Source: Candidatus Atribacteria bacterium 1244-E10-H5-B2 (GTDB lineage: Bacteria > Atribacterota > JS1 > SB-45 > 34-128). Taken from it: 5,646 nt of DNA. The stretch is taken from assembly GCA_003575245.1 (NCBI GenBank), contig NMQN01000223.1:1-5646 (forward strand), in the 5' to 3' direction. Both the position numbers and the translations under genes were made by a program. Shown here one piece after another: positions 1 to 3,936 of this stretch; within the stretch, counting starts at the first letter, position 1; the number at the start of each line of letters is the position of its first letter. The notes under the pieces are model-generated. The model ran no database searches and had not been told where the DNA came from. It was given only the letters and a program-made list of their open reading frames with translations.

Positions 1-36
1 CAACCCGGATAAAGGAATTGGCAAATTAACCCGGAT
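1..36. repeat. Direct repeat of 26-bp period at the window edge (possible mobile-element end)
   Basis: The 9-mer AACCCGGAT occurs at 2-10 and again at 28-36, giving a 26-bp period. Read on the minus strand, each unit begins ATCCGGGTT and the first complete unit continues AATTTGCCAATTCC. The array runs off the left edge, so more copies may follow. Multiple subterminal repeats with this sort of spacing are known from IS21-family ends, but that link is from memory of the family style and no transposase is visible here. It could equally be a regulatory repeat downstream of the miniprotein operon. Confidence 0.35.
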
Positions 37-48
37 CACCAGTTTATT

Positions 49-156
49 TTAGTGGAATCCTTTCTTTATATCTTCTTTTAATTCTTTTCCTGACTGATAA
101 GACATTAGTCCTATCGCGATAAAATTAATTATTGGAATCGAAATCAGCCACCACAT
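49..156 (-). CDS. 35-residue single-pass membrane miniprotein
   Basis: An ATG at 156 opens 35 codons that end in TAA at 49. The product starts MWWLISIPIINFIAIGLM, a continuous hydrophobic stretch of about 18 residues. A short charged tail follows (Lys24, Lys27, Glu28, Asp29, Lys31 and Lys32), so one membrane helix with a cytoplasmic amphipathic tail is likely. The ribosome site AAAGGGGGT lies about 10 bases upstream, inside the last codons of the preceding 31-residue gene. Only four bases separate that gene's stop from this start, so the two are probably translated together. I do not recognise a family. Possible roles include a holin-like or exclusion peptide, a small membrane toxin, or a subunit-like regulator; none can be chosen from sequence. 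The strong ribosome site, tight spacing and coherent topology are why I call it a gene despite its length. Confidence 0.6.
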   Translation of the reverse strand: MWWLISIPIINFIAIGLMSYQSGKELKEDIKKGFH

Positions 157-160
157 AATT

Positions 161-256
161 TTAATTACCCCCTTTCTTTTCTTTTCTGATTGAGCAAATT
201 ATTATCCCTAAAACCACTAACGCCATTACAACAGCATACCAATACGAATACATCAT
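161..256 (-). CDS. 31-residue single-pass membrane miniprotein
   Basis: Two adjacent ATG codons (256-254 and 253-251) follow an AAAGGGGGT ribosome site. The first ATG sits 5 bases from the G-run and the second 8 bases, so the second may be preferred. The frame ends in TAA at 161. Residues 5-21 (YWYAVVMALVVLGIIIC) form a single hydrophobic helix, followed by SIRKEKKGGN, a basic tail that by the positive-inside rule would face the cytoplasm. It lies 17 bases after the 58-codon gene and 4 bases before the 35-codon gene, forming a three-gene mini-operon. The family is not recognised. The size and shape match classes such as small phage membrane peptides and type I toxin-like peptides, but I see no antisense antitoxin promoter that would support the latter. 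Confidence 0.62.
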   Translation of the reverse strand: MMYSYWYAVVMALVVLGIIICSIRKEKKGGN

Positions 257-271
257 TTAACCCCCTTTCTT
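167..271 (-). repeat. Duplicated 12-bp ribosome-site sequence of the two miniprotein genes
   Basis: The plus-strand 12-mer ACCCCCTTTCTT occurs at 167-178 and 260-271. On the minus strand it reads AAGAAAGGGGGT and serves as the ribosome site of each membrane miniprotein gene. An identical 12-mer before two neighbouring genes of similar size and topology suggests that one arose by local duplication of the other. Confidence 0.6.
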
Positions 272-273
272 AT

Positions 274-450
274 TTAGTAACTCTCTCCGGATCCCTCTTT
301 TGCCTTAATAATTTTCTCGATAGATTTTAAGGCCACCAAATATTTAGATTTTTCGCTTTCGGTTAGGCTTTCACTTCTTTTTAATTCCCATAGATAGAAA
401 TTTTTAGTTTGTTTTAAAGTCTTTAATTTTATTAAGTTTACCTTAACCAT
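274..450 (-). CDS. 58-residue hypothetical protein, first gene of a mini-operon
   Basis: The frame runs from ATG at 450 to TAA at 274. Purine-rich AGAAAGGTTAAGGCG upstream gives a plausible ribosome site. The product is soluble-looking, rich in Lys, Leu, Glu and Ser. It has a basic N-terminal half (several Lys in the first 25 residues, Trp21) and a predicted helix from about residue 30 to 52 (LTESEKSKYLVALKSIEKII) with amphipathic spacing. I recognise no domain; small basic helical proteins near an integrase are sometimes excisionases or transcription regulators, but no helix-turn-helix or wing is evident, so no function is assigned. The two membrane miniprotein genes follow at 17-base and 4-base gaps, so they are probably co-transcribed. 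Confidence 0.55.
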   Translation of the reverse strand: MVKVNLIKLKTLKQTKNFYLWELKRSESLTESEKSKYLVALKSIEKIIKAKEGSGESY

Positions 451-480
451 AATTATCGCCTTAACCTTTCTAAAATACCC

Positions 481-672
481 TTAAAAACCGCTCCCTGATA
501 GCTTTGTTAGCGTTTCTTTGGCCGCTATGGTATGGATCCCTATCCACCCCTTTTTAGCTTTAAAGCCTGAAGATAGCTCAAAGTTATAAAAAATAAGGCT
601 TTCGTCAATTTTGCTAAAAATAAAACGCCCAAATATCGCTTTTAAGCCCCCTGCTTTTTTAAATAGGTACAA
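481..672 (-). CDS. Uncertain 63-codon reading frame (possible remnant)
   Basis: This frame is open from a TTG at 672 to TAA at 481 and has no in-frame ATG or GTG. The TTG directly follows an in-frame TGA, and no ribosome site lies before it. A good G-rich ribosome-like sequence (GCAGGGGGC) sits inside the frame at codons 7-9 but has no start codon after it. The translation is Lys, Phe, Ile and Ser rich and matches nothing I know. It ends 30 bases before the 58-codon gene, so it could be a leader gene, a decayed gene, or untranslated leader RNA of that operon. I keep it only as a weak candidate. Confidence 0.22.
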   Translation of the reverse strand: MYLFKKAGGLKAIFGRFIFSKIDESLIFYNFELSSGFKAKKGWIGIHTIAAKETLTKLSGSGF

Positions 673-711
673 TCATAAGCGTATATTCGATATTTTGGCT
701 AAAACTTTTTA

Positions 712-784
712 ATAGAGATTGAAAAGCAAGCAATTAGTAATAAAAATTAATTTACAAAAGCATATTAGCATTTTCAACCTCTAT
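712..784. repeat. 14-bp inverted repeat behind the integrase gene (candidate att or terminator element)
   Basis: The left arm ATAGAGATTGAAAA at 712-725 pairs with the right arm TTTTCAACCTCTAT at 771-784, with 13 of 14 positions complementary. A GC/GC extension is possible if one base is bulged. The 45-base loop is very AT-rich. The element begins 11 bases after the integrase stop, where phages often keep attP and integrase arm-binding sites. It could also be a weak intrinsic terminator for plus-strand transcripts, since CATTTTATTT follows. Nothing in the sequence decides between these. Confidence 0.4.
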
Positions 785-795
785 CATTTTATTTA

Positions 796-1374
796 TTAGA
801 TACAAATCTCTTCTTCCATCTTATTTATTTCTTCTTGATCAATGCCGATATATCTTTTGGTTACATTACTACTCCGATGGCCTAACTTCTCTGATATCAT
901 ATCAATACTAGCCCCATGGTATTTCCTGGCCTGGTATCCCCAAGTCTTCCTTAAACTATGAGCCGAATACCGCTCATTTACTAATCCGACAGCTTTAGTC
1001 CATTCCTTGATCAAATAGAATAGGGCTACATTGTCTATTGGCTTGTCTGACCTTTTAGATTTGAAGAGATATTGGTCTGGGCTATAAACCTTAGCCTTCT
1101 TCAGATAGTATTTCAATGCTTCCCTCATAGCCTCATTAATGGCTATCTTTATCTCCCTGCCGGTCTTCTTTACTCTCATATATAAGTATTTCTTGATATC
1201 CCCACTCTTATCTAAGATGTCAGCTACTTTCAGGTTCCGCAGGTCTGAAGACCGCAACGCCGAATTGATCCCCATGGTGAATAAGAGGTAGTTCCGGGGG
1301 TTGGTATCTGCCATTAGTAACTGCTTAATGGCCAGAATCTTAGCCGGTTGTTTAATTGGGTCTACTGTGTTCAT
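796..1374 (-). CDS. int: Tyrosine recombinase / phage integrase, catalytic-domain-only form
   Basis: This is a site-specific tyrosine recombinase of 192 residues that would join the element to, or excise it from, a host chromosome. All catalytic residues are present: Arg41 in SALRSSDLRNL, the beta-hairpin Lys70 in KKTGRE, His139 and Arg142 in SAHSLRKTWG, His166 in KLGHRSSN and the nucleophile Tyr175 in VTKRYIGI. A helical tail rich in Glu (residues 180-190) follows, as in integrases that swap the C-terminal helix between protomers. The protein is about half the length of lambda-type integrases: the arm-binding and core-binding N-terminal domains are missing, and the ATG has its own AAAGGAGG ribosome site, so the short form appears genuine. 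A perfect promoter lies 47 bases upstream. Many short recombinases of this kind resolve multimers or invert DNA rather than integrate phages, so the exact reaction is inferred from context. Confidence 0.92.
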   Translation of the reverse strand: MNTVDPIKQPAKILAIKQLLMADTNPRNYLLFTMGINSALRSSDLRNLKVADILDKSGDIKKYLYMRVKKTGREIKIAINEAMREALKYYLKKAKVYSPDQYLFKSKRSDKPIDNVALFYLIKEWTKAVGLVNERYSAHSLRKTWGYQARKYHGASIDMISEKLGHRSSNVTKRYIGIDQEEINKMEEEICI

Positions 1375-1420
1375 CTTAATCCTCCTTTAATTTAATATAT
1401 TTATTTTATATTCCATTTAT

Positions 1421-1449
1421 ATTATATTATAGGTGATTAAAGATGTCAA
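1421..1449 (-). promoter_or_regulatory. Consensus sigma70/sigmaA promoter of the integrase gene
   Basis: On the minus strand TTGACA (1449-1444) and TATAAT (1426-1421) are both perfect and are separated by exactly 17 bases. A second TATAAT overlaps five bases upstream. Transcription would start near 1414, about 40 bases before the integrase ATG, with AAAGGAGG in between. A promoter this strong would need repression in a quiescent prophage; inverted repeats further upstream are candidate operators. Confidence 0.88.
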
Positions 1450-1486
1450 GTTTTTTTAAAAAAGATTAGAAGACCCTTTGTTTATA

Positions 1487-1510
1487 TAAGGTTTAATTAA
1501 TATAACCTAT
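1487..1510. repeat. Imperfect AT-rich palindrome upstream of the integrase promoter
   Basis: Arms AGGTT at 1489-1493 and AACCT at 1504-1508 are separated by ten AT bases, with ATA/TAT-like flanks extending the symmetry. It lies about 40 bases upstream of the -35 box of the integrase promoter. This is a reasonable size for a dimeric regulator site, though AT-rich DNA gives such symmetry by chance fairly often. Confidence 0.3.
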
Positions 1511-1521
1511 GCCATAAATAA

Positions 1522-1548
1522 CTTAATACATTTAGTTATTGTATTAAG
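1522..1548. repeat. Stem-loop with perfect 9-bp arms
   Basis: CTTAATACA at 1522-1530 pairs perfectly with TGTATTAAG at 1540-1548 around a 9-base loop. No T-tract follows on either strand, so it is not a normal terminator. It could be an operator or a structured part of a leader or origin. Confidence 0.4.
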
Positions 1549-1561
1549 ATATTAATAATCC

Positions 1562-1606
1562 AGCCACTAAGTAGACGGATCGAGCCACTAAGCTTGAGCC
1601 ACTAAG
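1562..1606. repeat. Triple direct repeat of (G)AGCCACTAAG
   Basis: AGCCACTAAG occurs at 1562-1571, 1583-1592 and 1597-1606; the second and third copies have an extra leading G. Spacing is 21 then 14 bases, about two and 1.3 helical turns. On the minus strand the unit reads CTTAGTGGCT(C). Multiple short terminal repeats of this appearance are familiar from ends of IS21-type elements, and iterons or integrase arm sites are alternatives. There is no transposase nearby, so if it is an IS end it is a solo remnant. Confidence 0.5.
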
Positions 1607-1658
1607 TGAAAACTTCTCTCATTTACCAATTAAACAAACATTTATTTAATATAAACTT

Positions 1659-1692
1659 TTACAGATATCACGACTTTTCGTAGAATCTGTAA
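1659..1692. repeat. Two-part stem-loop
   Basis: TTACAGAT (1659-1666) pairs with ATCTGTAA (1685-1692), and inside it ACGA (1670-1673) pairs with TCGT (1678-1681) around a CTTT tetraloop. A 3x3 internal loop separates the two stems. It lies 14 bases beyond the stop of the 30-codon ORF, so it could end that transcript weakly, but no clean T-run follows on the minus strand. A recombination or protein-binding site is also possible. Confidence 0.4.
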
Positions 1693-1705
1693 TTGTTTTA
1701 ATTGC

Positions 1706-1798
1706 TTACTTTTTACCCTTACCTAATCTAAATGTTCCATCTTCCCTGGTAGACATCCCTACATACGGGTTTTCTTTTTCTGGAGTACCTATCCTCAC
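1706..1798 (-). CDS. Possible 30-residue peptide, start overlapping the preceding stop
   Basis: GTG at 1798 opens 30 codons ending in TAA at 1706. The GTG overlaps the TGA that closes the frame running on from the 135-residue gene, in the pattern GTGA typical of translational coupling. The product is polar and glycine/lysine rich (for example ENPYVGMSTREDGTFRLGK) with unbiased-looking amino-acid use. No ribosome site stronger than GGAAAAA is present, and the frame is short, so it may be a chance ORF or the tail of a decayed gene. Confidence 0.3.
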   Translation of the reverse strand: MRIGTPEKENPYVGMSTREDGTFRLGKGKK

Positions 1799-1847
1799 TT
1801 TTGTCGATTTTTCCAGCTATGGAATTCTCGATATTTTTTGGTAATTT

Positions 1848-1861
1848 TTCGCAAATGCGAA
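1848..1861. promoter_or_regulatory. Candidate palindromic operator
   Basis: TTCGCAAATGCGAA has perfect 6-bp arms around AA. It is GC-richer than its surroundings. It sits within the 40-codon extension downstream of the 135-residue gene. A dimeric repressor site is a guess; nothing identifies the binding protein. Confidence 0.25.
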
Positions 1862-1903
1862 TTTTTACTAAACTTTAGGATTGCCCGTACTTGTACCCTT
1901 TTC

Positions 1904-1945
1904 CTTAATGTTAAGTTTTATACCCGGTCAAAATTTAACATTAAG
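1904..1945. terminator. 11-bp perfect inverted repeat spanning the end of the 135-residue gene
   Basis: CTTAATGTTAA (1904-1914) is perfectly complementary to TTAACATTAAG (1935-1945), with a 20-base loop that includes the stop codon at 1918. Read on the plus strand, the stem is followed by AGTTTTTTGG, so it could end plus-strand transcripts. On the minus strand it is followed by GAAAAGGG and is not a standard intrinsic terminator. A structure covering the UAA is also relevant to the open frame beyond it. Confidence 0.35.
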
Positions 1946-2325
1946 AGTTTTTTGGCCTGTTCTTCCCCTTTTTCAGTTAAGGTTATCGCTTTCGCTTTCA
2001 TGTTCCCGATTGAGGTAACTACCATTTTTGCTTTCAGTTTATATTCGCCATAGACTTTGTTGAACTCCTCTATACTTTTTCCCTGCATACCGTAAACTAT
2101 AGCCATACTTTTAACAGAAACAGAGCCAAGCCCGGTAGCATATCCTTTGTCGATTAAAGACCAAATAGACCTCGAAAGACTTACTTGAAAACTACTGGAC
2201 ATGTTCCCCTTCATGTTTTTTAATTTCGACCTGAATAGAAACCCCCTCGGAAAGTCTTCATTTCTGCTTTTATAACAATTAGCTAAAATCCACTTTTGAA
2301 GTTTGCTTAATCTCTCGTCTGCCAT
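1918..2325 (-). CDS. 135-residue winged-helix-like protein, probable DNA-binding regulator
   Basis: The start at 2325 is supported by AAGGAAGG six bases upstream. The architecture suggests a winged helix. Residues 5-18 (RLSKLQKWILANCY) form a first helix. Residues 44-64 (SSFQVSLSRSIWSLIDKGYA) look like a support and recognition helix pair ending in a typical DKGYA turn. Residues 107-127 (NMKAKAITLTEKGEEQAKKL) look like a wing strand followed by the LTEKG helix cap, common in MarR/PadR-like proteins. The middle part (residues 65-105) is longer than in a minimal MarR fold and I cannot place it. It would act in the cytoplasm on DNA, probably controlling genes of this element, but the target is unknown. 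After its TAA the same frame stays open for 40 more codons. The family assignment is inferred from pattern, not recognised by name. Confidence 0.6.
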   Translation of the reverse strand: MADERLSKLQKWILANCYKSRNEDFPRGFLFRSKLKNMKGNMSSSFQVSLSRSIWSLIDKGYATGLGSVSVKSMAIVYGMQGKSIEEFNKVYGEYKLKAKMVVTSIGNMKAKAITLTEKGEEQAKKLLMLNFDRV

Positions 2326-2337
2326 AGGTTGCCTTCC

Positions 2338-2447
2338 TTAATTTTTGTAAATCCTAAATGTTATAGATATAGGGTCTGAGACTTTTAGCAATTTCGCCAA
2401 TTCTGTCTTTTTTTCTAAAAGTTTTACCTAAATTGAACAAAACACAT
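2338..2447 (-). pseudogene. Possible frameshifted mini-gene between the 60- and 135-residue genes
   Basis: An ATG at 2447-2445 follows a TAGGG ribosome-like sequence that overlaps the stop of the 60-residue gene, but reads only seven codons (MCFVQFR) before TAA. A one-base shift at AGGTAA leads into a 29-codon frame containing KKTELAKLLKVSDPISITFR. That frame ends in a TAA overlapping the ribosome site of the next gene, where a real gene would end. KTELAKLLKVS resembles the first helices of a helix-turn-helix. It may be a broken gene, a sequencing error, or coincidence; the region also contains a repeated motif that could be regulatory. Confidence 0.22.
2426..2442 (-). promoter_or_regulatory. 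Copy 1 of a dispersed 17-bp motif upstream of the 135-residue gene
   Basis: The minus strand reads TTTTGTTCAATTTAGGT, matching TTTTGTTTAGTTTAGGT at 3862-3846 in 15 of 17 positions. Both differences are transitions, and partial similarity continues for several bases on the 3' side. Both copies face the same way and lie in the gap before a gene. No good -10/-35 pair fits inside, so a regulator site or an RNA leader element seems likelier than a promoter. Confidence 0.4.
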
Positions 2448-2456
2448 ATGTTCGCC

Positions 2457-2639
2457 CTAAATCCTCTTCTCATCTCTTTCGAGGAAAGTCTTATGTAGTG
2501 CCTCTTTATACTTTTCGGTTTTGTCGGGGTCTGCGTTCTTGTCGACTATCAGTTCCGTAGTATCTTTAATTAGTATCTTTGCAACCAAGTCAAATTTTCC
2601 CCACCATTCATTAACTTCCATTGATAAGTTCTTTTCCAT
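2457..2639 (-). CDS. 60-residue hypothetical protein
   Basis: ATG at 2639 follows a purine-rich AAAAAGGTGGTGG ribosome site. The protein is small, acidic-basic and helical: residues 7-35 include EVNEWWGKFDLVAKILIKDT with a Trp12-Trp13 pair and an amphipathic pattern, and residues 39-60 are highly charged (DKTEKYKEALHKTFLERDEK). No membrane segment, metal site or known domain is visible. It lies between the methyltransferase and the winged-helix gene, co-oriented and separated from the former by 79 bases of heptamer repeats. Small phage early proteins often look like this, but I cannot assign a role. Confidence 0.65.
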   Translation of the reverse strand: MEKNLSMEVNEWWGKFDLVAKILIKDTTELIVDKNADPDKTEKYKEALHKTFLERDEKRI

Positions 2640-2680
2640 TTTTGGCCACCACCTTTTTTATTAAATTACCTATCTGTTCA

Positions 2681-2719
2681 ACTAACGACTATTCACTATT
2701 CACTAACGACTAATTCAAC
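2681..2719. repeat. Degenerate heptamer tandem repeat
   Basis: The stretch parses as ACTAACG, ACTATTC, ACTATTC, ACTAACG, ACTAATTC and then AACTAG. The 11-mer ACTAACGACTA is repeated exactly at 2681-2691 and 2702-2712, a 21-bp period. It abuts the methyltransferase stop codon. Such 7-bp-phased repeats could be slippage products or protein-binding arrays; the 21-bp spacing puts the copies on one face of the helix. Confidence 0.6.
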
Positions 2720-3807
2720 TAGCAAATTATTCCTCTTCCTTTCTCTATTATTCTTCTTTTACTAATATTAAAATCCTTTTCATTAATTTCTATTCCAATC
2801 GCTCTTCTCCTCATTTTGTAAGCTATTATTGGAAATGTTCCGGAACCCATCATAGGATCACAAATCAAATCATTTTCTTTAGAGAATATCTCTATTAATC
2901 TCCCTGCTCCATTTTCCCCTTGCTGCCAGTCGTGTAAACCTTTTTGTCTAACATCGTTCTCTATATAATCATTTACTATTTTATCTAATCTTTTAAATGG
3001 TTCTTTCTGAAATATCAGTATAGGTTTCCATTGATTTTCTATATTTCTCCCAAGAACTACTCCAACCCGTCCTGTATGGTATAGACAAAAAGTCCAGTAA
3101 TAAATCAGATGTTTGGACAGATTATTTAACAAAGTTAGTGGATACATTTGTCCAGAATAAGTTATGAGGAAACTACTGGGCTTTAAAACTCCTCCAGCAA
3201 ATTCTGATAAATCAGACCAGAGGTCTAAATCTTCTCCGGTGTAAGGTGGATCAGTAAAGACTAAATCAATAGAGTTTTCTTCTAATTCTACTTTTCTAAA
3301 GTCATCATTGATTAGTTGGATTTTAGGGTCAGTTAATTTAATATCTTTCCCCTGCCGTGCTAGTTCATCTCTTAATTCCTCTTTTTTTATTTCTTTTGCT
3401 AATTGTATTATTCCAGATGTAGAAATTTCCCTTTTATTATTTGTACCTATATACTTTTCAAATCTATCCTCTGGGATGTAATCTATTAGTTGCCAGTAAG
3501 AAGACTGAACTGGAGTAACCTCGTAATCAGATAATTTCAAAATATTAGCCTTATATTTTGATTTTCTATCTCCCCCCCACGTTTCTCTTCCCCGTTGTTC
3601 TTGTAAAGTCCTTAGAATAGTTCCTGCTCTACGTTCAGCTCTTAATTTTATTATCATTGCCATTCTTATATATTCTGGACTCTCTTTTGCTTTTATTAGT
3701 AGATATCTAATAGCTTCTGCTTCATCTATTCTTGGTTTAATTTCGTCAATCGTGTAACATTCTTGTATTGCGTTTTTCATTGCATCAAATTTTTCTAAAT
3801 ATTCCAT
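2719..3807 (-). CDS. Beta-class DNA methyltransferase (N6-adenine or N4-cytosine) with phage-type N-terminal module
   Basis: This enzyme transfers a methyl group from S-adenosylmethionine to an exocyclic amino group in DNA. The catalytic motif IV, DPPY, is at 186-189 (DLVFTDPPYTGEDLDLW). The SAM-binding motif I follows much later, at 317-324 (DPMMGSGTF), with acidic Glu340 in AIGIEI. The order IV before I marks the beta class. HDWQQ at 292-296 is also typical of this group. Residues 1-145 form a separate module with EAIRYLLIKA, MIIKLRAERRAGTIL and SSYWQLIDYIPEDRFEKYI, seen in front of many phage methyltransferases and probably a DNA-binding or regulatory part. The ATG has a strong GGAAAGGAG site five bases upstream. 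No restriction endonuclease lies beside it, so it is an orphan enzyme, plausibly for evading host restriction or controlling phage genes. The target sequence cannot be read from the protein. Confidence 0.9.
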   Translation of the reverse strand: MEYLEKFDAMKNAIQECYTIDEIKPRIDEAEAIRYLLIKAKESPEYIRMAMIIKLRAERRAGTILRTLQEQRGRETWGGDRKSKYKANILKLSDYEVTPVQSSYWQLIDYIPEDRFEKYIGTNNKREISTSGIIQLAKEIKKEELRDELARQGKDIKLTDPKIQLINDDFRKVELEENSIDLVFTDPPYTGEDLDLWSDLSEFAGGVLKPSSFLITYSGQMYPLTLLNNLSKHLIYYWTFCLYHTGRVGVVLGRNIENQWKPILIFQKEPFKRLDKIVNDYIENDVRQKGLHDWQQGENGAGRLIEIFSKENDLICDPMMGSGTFPIIAYKMRRRAIGIEINEKDFNISKRRIIEKGRGIIC

Positions 3808-3845
3808 AAATGCTCCTTTCCAAAAAATCCTCTCTTTTAAATTTC

Positions 3846-3862
3846 ACCTAAACTAAACAAAA
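3846..3862 (-). promoter_or_regulatory. Copy 2 of the dispersed 17-bp motif, upstream of the methyltransferase gene
   Basis: The minus strand reads TTTTGTTTAGTTTAGGT and lies about 40 bases before the methyltransferase ATG, directly next to the paired palindromic repeats. It matches the copy at 2442-2426 in 15 of 17 positions. Its position suggests coordinated control of the methyltransferase and the later winged-helix gene. Confidence 0.4.
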
Positions 3863-3863
3863 T

Positions 3864-3902
3864 GTAACCTTTTGTTACCTACCTTAGTAACCTTTTGTTA
3901 CC
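3864..3902. promoter_or_regulatory. Two identical 16-bp palindromic repeats (operator pair or iterons)
   Basis: GTAACCTTTTGTTACC occurs at 3864-3879 and 3887-3902 without a mismatch, a 23-bp period. Each copy is itself an inverted repeat, GTAAC around CTTTT to GTTAC. This is the form expected for a dimeric DNA-binding protein occupying two sites on nearly the same helix face. It lies between the replication-like gene and the methyltransferase, so it could be the operator of the methyltransferase operon or iterons for the neighbouring initiator-like protein. Confidence 0.6.
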
Positions 3903-3936
3903 CTATTATTTCCTCCCTTAACTACTGATTTTCCCT

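Larger units (their letters stand above)
1375..1917. other. 543-bp AT-rich intergenic region with regulatory structure
   Basis: No long gene lies between the integrase and the 135-residue protein. The stretch contains the integrase promoter, an imperfect palindrome, a 9-bp stem-loop, a triple 10-11-bp direct repeat, a second stem-loop, a 14-bp palindrome, a 30-codon ORF, and a 40-codon extension of the upstream frame. These are listed separately. The density of repeats suggests a control, replication or recombination region, or scars of insertion sequences. No tRNA gene is visible in it. Confidence 0.6.

Noticed and set aside
470..547. 25-codon minus-strand ORF from a GTG with AAAAAGGG nearby
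   Set aside because: The G-run is too close to the GTG for a normal ribosome site and the frame is very short; it overlaps the weak 63-codon frame and neither is convincing.
1562..1606. Short CRISPR array
   Set aside because: Units are only 10-11 bp with 4-11-bp gaps of unequal length, and no cas gene is present.
1838..2053. Plus-strand open frame of 71 codons
   Set aside because: It overlaps the 135-residue minus-strand gene, has no ribosome site, and its Phe/Ser/Leu-rich composition is what the complement of a Lys-rich gene gives.
2435..2454. LexA/DinR-like box (GTTCG half-site with ATAT spacer)
   Set aside because: Only one half matches the Gram-positive CGAAC-N4-GTTCG consensus; the other half has three mismatches, so it is not supported as an SOS site.
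3903..3920. Ribosome-site-like AAGGGAGG on the minus strand after the replication-like gene
   Set aside because: No ATG, GTG or TTG follows at a usable distance before stops, so it does not begin a gene; it may be a relic.
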